From Anabas testudineus (Eukaryota > Chordata > Actinopteri > Anabantiformes > Anabantidae), in assembly GCF_900324465.2 (NCBI RefSeq), contig NC_046618.1, positions 16,427,063 through 16,491,062 of the forward strand: a stretch of DNA of 64,000 bases, given 5' to 3'. Below, piece after piece: positions 12,187 through 26,989 of this stretch. Both the position numbers and the translations under genes were made by a program. Below the pieces are notes generated by a model, which saw only the letters and a program-made list of their open reading frames with translations, searched no databases and was not told the origin of the DNA. The number at the start of each line of letters is the position of its first letter. Positions within the stretch are counted from its first letter, which is position 1.

Positions 12187-15100
12187 TCATCTTCCTGTTG
12201 ATAGAGCTGGGAAGTCTTCTGGGTCATCTGGGTTTGGAGCCAGCTCATCTTCCTAATAGCAAAACAAAACATTATACAATTGATGTTAATGTTAATAGAA
12301 CTTTCTGCTCTGGCTGGTAAATTATCTTCATTACATTTTGCTTATTTAATGGCTTTCTAGTGGTTAGTCATGTGGGTGTGCACGTGTAGTTTCTTTACCA
12401 ATAACCAAAGAAAATCTCCGTCTTAAACGCAGATAGCGAACAAGTTCACGTTTATCTGCAGTGAGTGGTACAAAACTTTATTTTTAATTGTTCCTCTATT
12501 CTCTATGTCCTCTATTGTTCCTAATGGTCCCACTTTTTGAAGCCAATATGAATCCATCCTTAGCTTCACCCGAGAGATGAGAACCTACCCTTTCCAATAT
12601 GGGTTTGGCTCTCTCTGGGCGACTTGTCAAACCACCTTGTGCTCCTCTTCCCCGACCCCCACGACTCGGACGTCCAAGACTCCCAAAGTTTATGTCCAGA
12701 AGGGAGGTGATGTCATTCACAGACCTACGGAGAAAATTGCCTTCATCCTCCATGTCCTCCACAGTGCCCTTGATGTTCTGAAAAGAGAGGAAAACATTAA
12801 ATAAAATATATAAGAGATAATAAACCCAGTTGCCTAGTTTACACGTTTTAGATTTGAATAAGCATGTTACATTGAAACATCACTGTAAGAGGACGCTTAC
12901 AATATTGCTGAAGTAATGCAAGTAATGACAGTTTCCATAAAGTTCAAACGTCCTCACCTCCACGTGCTTCGACTGGTGAATGACCTTGGCTTTGGAGGGA
13001 ATTTTGTTCTCGGCTTTGCGGATATTAAACTCCGCCTTGGGACGACTTATCTCCTGCAGAGCCTTCCACTCATCCAGAGTCATCTCCATGGCAACCTGGA
13101 CCACCATCTCTCCGTCCTCCTCTTCCATTGAGCTATCATATTTGCCAGTAAATCTATCAATCCACTTAATTTTACCTATAACATTGTAATTTAGTACGAC
13201 ACTAGATTAAATAAAGAGATTCTTCAGTTACAGGAAAAAACATTGGGAGCCAGTGAAATTAAATGCATCACTGCTGCTACTCCACTTGAAGACATTTGAA
13301 GAGATGACATTTGAATGTCATATTGGACCCCTTGATTTAAGGCAGAAAGTTTTGACTTTGCTCAGTCACCAATCTTAACACATGATGTGCCCCTCTGTCA
13401 CTCACCGATTTATATTCTCTTCATCTACAGGCATTTGGGAGTCCTCCGATTTGACTGAAGCATCAGCAGTCACCTCCATTAATTCACTTCACAAAAGAGG
13501 CACAGACAGAAAGAAAGGGTGTGTATTGCACCAAAGTGTAGAGGGATTAACACATATGGATGCTGCTGCTTTGCACCAAAGCACTACAGATACGACAGAC
13601 GCCCAGCACAAGAGCTGTTGTTAACCAGAGTTCATTCACCTTGCAGCTTCTTCAACACAGCCCCAGTTCCAGGGTCCCCTGCCTCCTCTCTTTTCCTCAG
13701 GGGAGATGCCTCTACAACAGATGTTGGAGAAGTTGTCAATACACGATTATGAGAGGAGATCAACATTTTTTAAATGGACTGCTATAAGAACAATAATGCT
13801 TACGTTCCATTGTGTCGATCATATTCTCTCTTGCCCCTCAGGTTGAAGTTGTCAGAGCTTCTTGTGTATCCACCACCTCTTGCTCCTCTCCTTCCTCTGA
13901 CCCCTCCTCTGGCCCTGAAGTCAGACTCTGCAGTATAGGATGGCCTGGGGAAAAGGTCGCATTTCATTCTTATGGCAGCACATACTTTTTAAACCCAGCT
14001 GTTCCTGCATAGTATAGTTCCAGTTAGTGCTTGTGTGTCTTACTTACCCTAGGATTTTAACAAACAAGTAACATTTAAAGTTTAAAATTGTGAATAATTA
14101 AATGTTAACCAACATAAAATTAAGAAGCTAATGGTCAACTTTTCTTGAGCAATAAAAGTTGTTTTAATTTAATCATTAACTTTAATGTTAAAGGGATGAA
14201 TATCATGTCTTTCAGAAGGCTGCAGGCTTGTTTCAAATGATGGAAACTCAGGTGGAAATTCCCATTCTGCATTAAAGTAGTGTCTTATTGAAACTGTGTG
14301 TTCAATGGACATTTGCAGAATGTGGAAATTATAATGCAGCACTCTGTTGAAAACTTTTATAACATACTTAGGAATGGAAAACTCCTGTGGGTACTCTTCT
14401 TTCTTGGGTCTACGCTCCCCAGTGGCAGTACGTGGTTGTGGTGGTGGCTGCTGCTGCTGGTGCTGCTGCTGCTGCTGCTTACGGACTGGAACCAGAAAGT
14501 GAGGTAGTGAATTCATCAACCGTGTTTCAACAATGCTAATAAAACATTTTCTGTCCGCTTAACAAGTCCCACACAGATCAAGTCTGAACTCTGCAGTAAC
14601 CAACCTCAGTTGAGTACAACAATATAAAAATGATCACATGTAACAACAAACCACACAGTTGTAATTGATGATGATGATGATGATGATGATGATTACAGTT
14701 AGAAGGTGCATGTCGACCAGATTTGTTGGCTTGAGAACTCATGTCACTTTTGGGAGCCCATTATACCTCCTGTTCAAGATTCAACTCAACAGAAATCTGA
14801 AGCCAAAGGTAGCCCTCAGTTCCTCCGTGAGATGCGTAATGCGAGTTAATAATGAAGGAATCTTACAGACCACTTAATTAGGAGAATGTGGGACAGTGAG
14901 TCAACACAGCTCAGTGGGAACCCATCCTGACAGCATGCCCATGTGCTCCACAGCCCTGCTGACCGTGCACAATCAGTAGCTGACAATGCCTGAGCTAACT
15001 CTTGGCTGGACTGTCCAATCTAGAAATGGTAGCATCAGCCAGAAACGTTTTGCGTTCGGCGCGTCTGACAACGCAGCCAAACGCGTGCGGCTCACCTGGA

Positions 15101-15327
15101 GCTGGCTCTTGAACGTCCGAGGCAACGGGGACGCGTCTGTCCTTCTGGGTTTCCTTCTGGCCAAGTCTCTTCGGCTTGCCTTTCTTGTCCTCCTCGTCCT
15201 TCTTCTTCTTTTTCTTTTTCTCCTTCTCCGTTTCCACTTCGTTGATCAAGTCGAAAGGGTCTGCGTCGTCATCCAGAAGATCCCCGAACCTGTTCGCCAC
15301 CGCGCAGCCGAAGGCGTCCGGCAGCAT
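12187..15327 (-). CDS. habp4: Hyaluronan/mRNA-binding protein 4 (Ki-1/57, SERBP1 family)
   Basis: This is an RNA- and ribosome-associated protein of the HABP4/SERBP1 family, nuclear and cytoplasmic. Exons (minus strand) are 15327-15096, 14485-14368, 13944-13804, 13711-13640, 13486-13406, 13132-12958, 12777-12589 and 12252-12187, giving about 357 residues with all phases closing. The conserved start [20 protein letters not shown] matches the family N-terminus. It is followed by a lysine-rich run (likely nuclear signal) and a Q-rich, P-rich stretch. An RGG-type segment ([16 protein letters not shown]) leads into [10 protein letters not shown]. The hallmark [11 protein letters not shown]...[12 protein letters not shown] follows. 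A second RG-rich patch precedes the family C-terminus [12 protein letters not shown], here extended by TGR. It is somewhat shorter than the human protein (about 413). The in-frame ATG at 15327 is preferred over a longer upstream frame because it matches family N-termini. Confidence 0.93.
14666..14694 (+). repeat. ATG/TGA trinucleotide microsatellite
   Basis: About nine GAT/ATG repeats lie inside the first habp4 intron. It is a simple repeat with no sign of coding use. Confidence 0.8.
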
Positions 15328-15594
15328 TTTAGCCTGTGTACGATGAGCAGAAGGGCAGGATTGAAAAGCTGCTCCCCTGATAATGCATATATATATATAT
15401 TTAAAACGATAAACTGCACAAATACAAGTCAGGACTCCACCGTTTTCCTGTCCAGGTTCAGCAGAAAGGAGCTGCAGACGGCGCTTTAGTTCCCGAGTGA
15501 ACATCCATCACATGCGCGCAGCAGCGTCTCCACACTTTTAAATGTTTGCAGGTGTGGGGAGCGGCGAGGCCACGCCCCTCAGCTCATCAATAGG

Positions 15595-15625
15595 CCAATC
15601 ACCAATCAATATTTATGACGTAGAC
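15595..15625 (-). promoter_or_regulatory. Candidate habp4 promoter elements (paired CCAAT, CRE-like)
   Basis: Two CCAAT pentamers (15595-15599 and 15603-15607) and a CRE-like TGACGTAG (about 15617) lie some 270-290 bases upstream of the habp4 start codon. The 5' untranslated region and transcription start are inferred to lie between them and 15,327. Confidence 0.35.
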
Positions 15626-16068
15626 GTGGCTCAAGTCCTCTGCAAATGCTGGAGGTTTATTCTCTGCTCAGTCAGGACGGGCTGCTCCAGTTGGCACAGG
15701 GAGTCCAAGTTACTATTTAACCTCGACAAATGACTGTGTGACATTCAGGGATGCGATCGTTTTTATTTTAGAGCAAAAGAAATGGCATTGGAAAAATTAA
15801 AGTGAATATATAGAAATTGAACTATATATAGATAGGCTACTATACCATAAAGAAAGCTATTTCTGAAAAAGAGCTGATCTGCTGCCAAAAAGACGCAAAG
15901 GAAAACAAAAGGAAAAAGCTGTCAAAGTAAAAAAAAAGAAATTCACAAAGCGTTGACCATAATAAAGAGTTCACATAGAATAAAACAGATGGACAGAGGT
16001 GAGGCCAAAAATATATGGCAGAAAAAGAGGAAAAAATATATATATATATATTTTTTTTTCATTTATTT

Positions 16069-16928
16069 TGAAAGGGAGGAAGTAGGAACTGTTAATTACT
16101 CAGTCACACAAAATCAGAATCAGCTTTATTGGCCAAGTTTGCACAGGACAAGCAAGAAATTGGATATGGTCTGACTCCGTTATTTGTACCCTCTGGTTGC
16201 ATGAAACATTAATTACTTACATACTTAATTGCAATTATTCACATCATGTACAGCACACTATATCACATGGTGTCCTTGCTTTATGGGATGGGACAGTTCA
16301 GCTCAGACGCAGCCTGGGGGAAGAAGCTGACTCTGTGTCTGGTGGTTCTGGTGGCTATAGCTCTGTGGCGCCTGCCAGAGGGGAGGAGCTTGAACAGTTT
16401 GTGTGCAGGGTGTGTGGGGTCAGCAGTGATACTGACAGCCCGTTTTCTGAGTCTGGACCGGTACAGGTGTTGGATGGAAGGAAGCTCAGTCCCAATGATC
16501 TTCTCTGCTGACCGGATCACTGCTGCAGTCTGTGCCTGTCCTGCTTGGTGGCTGAACCAAACCACACAGTGATGGAGGTGCAGAGGACAGACTGGATGAT
16601 GGCGGTATAGAACATGGTCAGCAGCTCCTGGGGCAGACTGAACTTCCTGAGCTGTCTCAGGGGGGGGGCAGGCAATTCTTCCTAAAGTCCACTGTCATCT
16701 CCACAGTCTTGAGCGTGTTGAGCTCCAGCTGGTTCTGACTACAGAGGCCACAATATAATTTACTAATCGTAATTAACCAGTCAGAAGCAGAAATCTCAAT
16801 ATTTAATTTAGCCATTTAAGCAAGTAAATTTAATTGGTGCTTTTATTCTGAAAGGGAGGAAGTAGGAACTGTTAATTAACAGTCACACAGTATTATTTAC
16901 TAATCCTAATTAACCAGTCACAAGCAGA
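16069..16928 (+). repeat. Duplicated ~80-bp unit, first copy split by the LINE
   Basis: A unit starting TGAAAGGGAGGAAGTAGGAA and containing CAGTCACACA, TTTACTAATC and AATTAACCAGTCA occurs twice. Copy A is 16069-16110 plus 16749-16788, interrupted by the LINE. Copy B is intact at 16849-16928. The copies differ at only a few positions. Confidence 0.7.
16111..16748 (-). mobile_element. 5'-truncated LINE fragment (L2/CR1-superfamily, Rex/Maui-like)
   Basis: Read on the minus strand, this encodes the last part of a reverse transcriptase ORF: IIGTELPSIQHLYRSRLRKR, then LLPSGRRHRAIATRTTRHR and SFFPQA. It is followed by a short 3' tail ending in the ACTTGGCCAATAAAGCTGATT type common at LINE ends in fish genomes. 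Only about 640 bases remain; the 5' part is missing. An open frame of about 94 residues survives at 16,281-16,565, suggesting a fairly recent insertion. A short CACAA-like match at both edges may be the target duplication. Assignment to clade is by memory of family motifs and is not resolved. Confidence 0.75.
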
Positions 16929-16939
16929 CTATGTCCTTG

Positions 16940-17040
16940 TGTATGGGGGTTGAGGGGGGTACAGATAAGCTGGGGATCGAACCCCTGACCTCTTGGTTGG
17001 TGGTCACCCCTCTGATCACACGATCTGATTCAGCTGTGTG
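16940..17040 (-). repeat. Possible degenerate SINE-like remnant
   Basis: The sequence GGGGATCGAACCCCTGACCT resembles the inverted tRNA B-box region seen in widespread fish interspersed repeats. No complete tRNA fold or A box was found, so this is only a suggestion. Confidence 0.25.
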
Positions 17041-18474
17041 TTGTTAGCAAGGAAATGCTAACAGAAACCGGCTAACTGAAGTGCTGAGTCACAGCAGTTT
17101 AAAGCGAATCGGACCTCTCAATAAGAAACTGTTTCTGGCAAAACCGTAAATCCTATTTCTAAAAAAACATAATTATCTGAGACAGGAGACTTTAGTGAGT
17201 GGCCTGTGGGAATTATATGTTTGAGGACTAAAAATTGTGCTGAGGGGGGACTCCCATCACTCCGAGGCTCACAGAGAAACATCTATTTGTCTCTTAGCTT
17301 AGACAGATACCTTATCAGAATCAGAAAAAGTATAAAACATACAAAGAAGCTGACTTAAAGGGAAAAAGTTGAAAGTCTAAGTTAAACCTCTCATAAAAGT
17401 GATGATTATACTATATATTTATTACCAAGGTCAGCGTAGGTGGCAGAGTTGTGTTGGAATGCTTTAATGAAATGTTTTTTCTTATACTTTGGCTACCCTA
17501 TTTACATAAAAGATGAGATATATACTAAAGTTATCTGTTTTTGATTTAAGTGCTCATTAAATAGCTTTAGTTTTTATGTCATGGCACAATCTGAAGATAT
17601 TCTATTAAAGCCTAGTATTACAGCGTGCACTGAACTGTACTCTATCTAAATATTTGCTTCAGACACAACCTAATCATCCAACTTATATGTATAAAATAAC
17701 ATTAGAAATGTGCATATATGATCATACTGTGATCCGGTTAGTTCTCAGTATCAGATCAGCCTACATGAAATCTAATTCATCTGTCAGACTCACCAGCAGC
17801 CTGGTATTATAGTGAAACAGCTTCACCTATTGGTAGGAGCACAAAGTCTGCAGTGTCAGTGCAGAGGGGTTTACTGGATGTACTGGATGCAGAGGTCACA
17901 GGATGCTATGGCTGCTGTCAATTATACATATATGAGTGCATGTGGAGAGCACACCTACATTACAATGAAATCCTAATTAGTTTGAGTTGACCAAAAATGG
18001 CCAATTGGTTTCAGCTTCTATCTATTTTAACAATGAAACACCTGTTTTACAAATGTTTAAGCTAAACATCAGCATCAAACTTCTTGAAATTTTCACATGT
18101 GAGGAGATGATGCTTTTCTTGGTCACGCATGATGCTAAACCGAATGTCTTGGGGTTATAACAGTAAAACAAACAAGACATCATATACAAGAAATGTAAAG
18201 TTATTAACATTTTCAACGATTAATTCAAAATAAATCAGGACTGTAATGTAAGCAGCAGCTACAGCCCTAATAAATCATAAATGTGATTGATGCTGTCTGT
18301 GTTGATTCATTTTATTTGAAACAGAGAAAGATTATTTGGTTAAATGTTGTTTTGTTCTTATTGTTTTTACCAGATTACACCGATTTCACGCATAAGGACA
18401 TTTTCAAATAACGATCAGTTTCTATTCCTGTTCCTTCACACACTACACCCTTTGTTTAGGTGATCATTACGCAA

Positions 18475-18870
18475 TTTTGGCGCCTCTGGGCCACCATTTC
18501 CTTTCCCTTTAAACTGACCGAAAGGTGTAATAACATAAACAGACTCCTCAGCGCGGGAACGAGCCATCTGCTCCTGTGCGCTGCAAAAAAAAATTTAACC
18601 GCCCTTCTCTCTGATTGGTTGCGACGTGAGCTCTGCTCGTCTTGATTGGCTAATCTCGATGTCGGCGTGCAAGAGCGCGTCGAGTGTTTAAATCTCATTG
18701 GACGAAAACGTCTCGGCCAATCGCTGCGCGCACCAGCCTCTCTGTCGCGCAACATTGGCCTGGAAGCCTTGCTAGATTGTTCCATGTGCATGCCGCTATT
18801 GGCTGATTAGGGCACGTGGGATTAAATCCAGGAAGCCGATTGGTCAATGAGCTGCTCGGGCGCGATTTTG
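18475..18870 (+). promoter_or_regulatory. znf367 promoter: E2F site and seven CCAAT boxes
   Basis: Seven CCAAT pentamers in either orientation lie at 18614-18618, 18645-18649, 18697-18701, 18717-18721, 18754-18758, 18798-18802 and 18839-18843, spaced about 20-52 bases. A consensus E2F site TTTGGCGCC lies upstream at 18476-18484, and an E2F-like GGGCGCGATTTTG at about 18,858. There is no TATA box. NF-Y binds CCAAT, and NF-Y plus E2F is the usual arrangement at S-phase genes, which fits znf367 as a proliferation-linked factor. Confidence 0.6.
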
Positions 18871-19183
18871 CAACGCGGGACGACGCTACAGTGGGCGCAC
18901 ACAGTCATTCGGACGACCTGCTGCGCCCAGAAGGACACTCAGCGCCTCGTTCAGGTCTCACTGTGTCCTCTGAGGATACTTTGTAGCAAAGAGGAGATCC
19001 GACATTGGTTTTCTTTCCTAGTTCCTCTTTGGAAATGAAGGACATATTCACTCCAGATTGAAAAGGCGCGCTACTTCTCGCTATTTTTTTTTGTTTTTTT
19101 TAATTAGCAAGTCGACTGAAAACTTTTTTTATTTCAGTTTTACTGTCGTTTGCGGCTAACGCTGCGATTCTGACACTCATACA

Positions 19184-21740
<2,557 letters not shown>

Positions 21741-22667
21741 ACACCCACCCACTTCCTGATCCCGGACTCCCGTTCCTTGATCCTCATATCTCCAGTCCCA
21801 AACCGCCTTCCTGCAGTTTGTGCTGTAGCTAAAAAGAATCGTTCACAGACACAGATCAATGACTAGTTTTGTTTGTTCAGTTGTGAAAAGAGCTGAGATC
21901 AGTGTTAAGGATGGTATCGTCCCCACCCATCCCCATCCACAGCACCAGGAAGGCACAAGCTAAAGCACCTTATTCAGCTTCTATTTTATCTTTTAGGCTG
22001 CTATAATTGTAGATTTGATTATATGAAGAATGTCTCTCTCTCTTCTGTCTTCTAAAGGCAAGGAAAGAGTACCTATTATGTTTTTAATTTGTTTTGTTTG
22101 CACTTTGATGGTAACGAGTTTTTAAGTATATTGTGAGTGTAAGAGTGTGTATGACTGATGTATATATGGATTAAGCTCAGATGGACAGAATGATGCAGGG
22201 TGTGGTCAAACATAGGAAATGTTAAGTCGCTATCTGACTGTCAGACAGCCTCTCGCCACGCTCCCAGGTTTCATCTCTAGTGTTGTAAGCACAATGCCGC
22301 TGGCACAGACAGTAGCGGTAGTGGAAACGAACTGAGAAAGGTTTCGATAATTTTAGCCTCACTGATGTAATTCTCTAAGAAGTGGTGAGCAAAGGTGAAT
22401 GAACTTAGACACAGTCAAGGGAGCTGGACGTGTTTGACATTTGACATTTTACATGTGAATGAGAGGTGATTATTGCAAGCCTAATCCAGATGACTGGTCA
22501 GGTCGGGCATAAGCTTTTCCTAAAACCTTTACACATTTGCCACTTGTTTCAGTAAATGCACTTGTCTGACATTATTACACAAGTGTGGGAGAAATATATC
22601 CTGATCCATCCAGCTACTATTTTCTAGATTCAGTTGATTCAGTTTTACACATTCAAAAGGTCAGTTG

Positions 22668-22698
<31 letters not shown>

Positions 22699-23620
22699 AA
22701 CAGCAGCAACTGTTCAGATATACTGCAGGCAAAAAAAAATACTTTTTCCAGTCGGACAGGAAATGTTTTACAACTGATGCGAGCCATCTTTTATATTAAA
22801 AGGTGTCAGACCAAGAAATGAGACAAGTGTAAACTAGATTATTTGTATTTCACCATACTTTTCTTCAGACTGACATTTTGTTCATTTTTTGAGAGCGTTT
22901 AATGTATAAAGGGAACTTCACCTAAAATAGCCCCAATTGTTGCTTATATTGAGACATCCCACTGATTTTGAAGAAGCACTTACACTTACTTTTGAGTCTT
23001 GGATTAAGCTTGCAATGCACTGAAGATTAGGTTACTTTTATGGCACCTGTTTTTCATAAACTGGTTTGTGTAGTGCTGGGTTTTTTGTTTTATTTGTTTG
23101 TTAGTTTTTTTTTTTTCTTTTCTTAAATCAACACTACATCCTTCAACACTGTATGTCGCCTCTCATAACTGCCCTGTGCTTCCAGCACCAGCAACCTGTC
23201 ACTCTGTCACTATCTGTGATGTCTGAATTTGCTTAATGACATAAAATTGAGTTGAGGTGAAACTGGAAGTTAAATGTTGATAATCAAAACACCAAATGAC
23301 TTATTGTACCCAGTTATACTATATTTCAAAGCATTTCTAACCCTTAGTTTCTTTTGTGGTCTGAAAAGATTATGGCGTTTAATATATTCACGTTGTGTGT
23401 GTTAGACTATCGAGTGTGCACAATTTACAAAGAGCTTTTTGAAGTTGAATTGTAGTACTTCAGTACTTTTCCCACTGCTAACATGCTCCATCAGTTTTCA
23501 CGTTTGTGACGTAAATAGAGTGATCCCGCTTGCTTGGTAGACATTTTATTACACATTTTCTTTGACAGGCTGTCCATACTGTTATCTAATTGTTGGTTTT
23601 CAATAAACATTCACTGAACC
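21741..23620 (+). other. znf367 3' untranslated region
   Basis: About 1.9 kb of AT-rich sequence with T-runs separates the stop from the first well-placed AATAAA at 23602-23607. No other gene is seen here. Confidence 0.55.
23602..23607 (+). terminator. Polyadenylation signal of znf367
   Basis: AATAAA lies about 40 bases before the minus-strand signal of the convergent slc35d2 gene, so the two transcripts probably abut or overlap. Confidence 0.55.
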
Positions 23621-23648
23621 AGACCTAGAACGTATGTGCCCATGTCAG

Positions 23649-23654
23649 TTTATT
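23649..23654 (-). terminator. Polyadenylation signal of slc35d2
   Basis: AATAAA on the minus strand lies about 155 bases past the slc35d2 stop codon. Confidence 0.55.
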
Positions 23655-23809
23655 CAGTCACGGTTCATTAGTGGAATTAAATTGATAGTACCGGCAATGT
23701 ACCAAGACAAATTAAATAACTGATTGACTCAAATATAAAAGCTTACAGTGGAAGCAAGATCATGCTCCAGTATGAAGCAGAAGAACGCCACCAACAGGTG
23801 GATGAAAAA

Positions 23810-26800
23810 TTACTGTCCATTTAAATAAGAGGACTTCTTTATTGAATCTTCCGCAATGTGAATCCTCAGCTCTGGGGCGCCTTCCTTGTTACCGGTAGAT
23901 GGTTTGCTGCTAAAGATGAGATATGAGTATACCAGTCCTCCCGACATGCTGGAAAAAGATAGAAACAACAAATGTTTAGCTTGGAAAATCTAAAAAACAC
24001 TAAAATAAATGGCTAATAGCTAAGAAGGGGAAACCGTGACGAGTAATGTGTGTTCAAGACAGTAAGTTTTAGTTCATAACAAAACCATCTGACAACACAT
24101 GACTCACATGACAAGTAATAAATACATTGATCAAATACTAATATAAATATAGTCAAATTCTTACCAAATGCCAAGACCTAGGAAGTTAGTCCAAGAAAAC
24201 AGGTAGTCTCCACCCACGAAAATGCCAATATAGGCTACTGCCACATTCTATAGGACGTGAATATTTATGCAAATTAGTAGAAATTAGACAGAGAAAAGGG
24301 ACAACATAGCTTTCTATCAGTTCTGTTTTCTGTCTGTTACTTATCAGAATGCAGATCTGCATTTACCGTTATTAAAATAATGAATTTGGAGGCTTGGACA
24401 ACCATTATGGAGACATGCACCATGTATTCGTATTCTTTTCATCGTGCTCTTACCTTTATTGCCCCAACTACTGTGGTTGTTAGTGCTGAGTTGTAATAGC
24501 TGCAAAGAACTATGGAATACATCAACACAAACCTGAAAAGAAAAGCAACTGAGTATTAATAAACCGGCTAGACTGAGTCAGAAATACCTGACCGTAATTG
24601 AACAGGTTGAACTGAACTGTAGTGACATACCCCATGAAGCAGGACATGAGGAAACAAATAATAAATGTAGCTTCAACCCAGTCCTCGAATGTGACTGCCT
24701 GTGGTGCAAAACATAAAACAGGGTCAGACAGGAAAAGCATGAGCAACACCTCAAAAGATCACAGTTACTGCGTGTACCTTGTGTAAATCTCCAGTATAAG
24801 CACTCGCCAAGATAGTGGGGATGACAATGATAAGAGCATTGTAAAATAAGACACCGTATTTCCCAAGGCCCTAAACAAAACAAGATGAAGATGGTTACTG
24901 CATGTTAACATCTGAACATATTAATAATAATTTATTTTATTTACACATGATACACATTTTAAAACATGTAGCAGAGAGAGTGGAACCAGCTATGTGTATG
25001 TTTAGTATAGTATAGTATATGTTAACTGTGAGATGGGATAATCCTGTTGTGTTCAAGATCCTGTTTACTTAAAGGGCGGGTAAACAAAACCAAAGCCAAA
25101 CCTTCATATTGCTACTACTACACCATGCAAGTTCAATATTTCCCAGCAAATATCAATTCATACGAATATGGCACTGAGACAACAAATGAAACTATCTGTT
25201 GTTTGGTAGAAAGCTGCACAGTGATTCATTCTGTGATAAACATGTCTGGTACTCGTACACGTTCAATACAAGATAAAGTAGCTAACCACAAACACAAAGA
25301 CATCTAGCTGTAGGAAGACGGCACAAACGATCTTGATTTCCACTTAACGTGCAGGAGATGTTACCTCGATGCCCAGTTTCTTCTTGGTGTACACACCGTT
25401 GGCAGCAGTGAAGGCATCGTTGAGCAGGATGAACGTATACGCCTCCAAGTCAAAGGCCAGGTCCGAACTAGAGGAAAGAAAAATGACAAAGATGTTTTGT
25501 TCAGCAGTTGGTTTAGTTATTATATAAACTGTAATGTATTTACTTTAATAAATCCATACCTCGCAGCAACCAAGGCACCAAGGACCATGGTCACAACGCT
25601 GTAGATGAGTCGCTTCGGAAATGTCTTTCTGAAGCAGGAATAGTGAATCATTCAGAAACGAACAGGAAGAGTTGTGACACCTGACACTTCCCTTTTGAGA
25701 AATTATTTTCTGTTCTCCTATATCAAACACAATCCAACAGCTTCTTGTTTGCTTCTGCTGATTCATTCATTGTAAATCCTCTTTATGTAATATTGTCAAG
25801 TGGCACAAAATGCAACAGTCACTGTCTGTTCTGTCTCGAAGGTCTATCAACAAAATACAAACTTACTTTAATATATATGCTTCCAAAATCATTGTCATCA
25901 ATATGGTGAATTTCCGTAATACTGTAAACATGGGTAGACTGGAAAAAATGTTTTTGGGAAGACAACATGAATGAGCACGGTGATGAAATGTGAGGATCAG
26001 AGAATACTAAATGAGATAATGACCACACGGAGGAAACCTGAGTTTTTTGGTGCTCGCCAGGCCTGTTATATGGTTTCCCACATACAGCAATGGGAGAGGA
26101 AAAATCTGCCAAGAAAACAGAGACAAGTTTAGAAAAATACAACCAAGAAAGGCGAATAATCAAATTGGGAAAATGAGAGATGTGTTTACTTTTAAGAGAA
26201 TACTCCTGTCGAAGTCTTGAAACTGGACTGTTTTGCTCCTTTTGGCGGCGTAGAGGACGACAAGAGTGGTGATCATCTGGAAGAAAGGAAAGGTCAGGGT
26301 GTGTGACACACGGCATGGACACCATGAAAGATCCAGGAGTAAGGACAGCTTACCTGGCCGATTCCCAGACACATGAAGGAGGGAAATCTGCACAACCAAC
26401 ACATCAACAGTGAGGAAATGGTACAATCAGAAAGACCAGAGCAGATAAAACAGTCTGTGAGAGGTCAACAGTAACAGGGAGGCCAGACAATCATATCATA
26501 ACCACTATATGAGGCTGAAAAGAATCAAAGGTCTGATGGTTTTAAAGTAAAGTTTAAAACAGAGAAAGTTGTTTGGTTGATGATGGAAACTCTCACAGTG
26601 AGATCAACTCCTTCTCCACAACAGGCCCCGATCTACAAGTGATGATGAGCTCTAGGGCTTTCTCCGTGTGACAGCATGACGAGGAGCATCCTACCTGAAA
26701 GTCGTCAGCACGGTTTTATTCACCACCGTGATGAGGAGCGAGCTGCCGGCGTAAAACACGGCGGAGAGGAGCTTGAGCAGCGCGGGCTGATCGACGGGCT

Positions 26801-26822
26801 CCTGGCAGGTGTTGGCAGACAT
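23810..26822 (-). CDS. slc35d2: Nucleotide-sugar transporter, SLC35D2 type
   Basis: This is a multi-pass Golgi/ER antiporter importing UDP-sugars (UDP-GlcNAc and related in the family) for glycan synthesis. Exons (minus strand) are 26822-26695, 26387-26354, 26276-26190, 26105-26038, 25938-25867, 25628-25560, 25467-25365, 24870-24778, 24698-24631, 24532-24454, 24247-24165 and 23948-23810. They total 340 residues, all phases closing. Family motifs in order are [110 protein letters not shown] and GGDYLFSW. The genomic position beside znf367 supports SLC35D2 over its paralogue SLC35D1. Confidence 0.93.
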
Positions 26823-26989
26823 GGTCACAGAAGATGTCTATAAGTTTAACACGAGCAATTCCTGGTTTGCCGCTGCTGCTTCCTGTCGAGCGAACAGGAA
26901 AAGAGACGAGTGGGCGGTGCTCCGACTGACAGGCGGGTCAGTGAAGTAGTCCCCGTGTTTCCGCACGCATGCCTGCAGCTGTGCGCTCA

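Larger units (their letters stand above)
15640..18450. other. Intergenic region between habp4 and znf367
   Basis: These 2.8 kb between divergent promoters contain an AT microsatellite (about 16,036-16,051), a LINE 3' fragment inside a duplicated unit (16,069-16,928) and a possible SINE-like remnant (about 16,940-17,040). Nothing coding for the host is recognised. Confidence 0.6.

Noticed and set aside
14986-15489. 167-residue plus-strand open frame with a leucine-rich run
   Set aside because: It is the antisense of habp4 exon 1; the leucines come from the complementary strand of lysine/glutamate codons.
16955-16985. Possible tRNA gene from the GATCGAACCCCTGACC motif
   Set aside because: No A box, acceptor stem or anticodon arm could be built; a repeat remnant is more likely.
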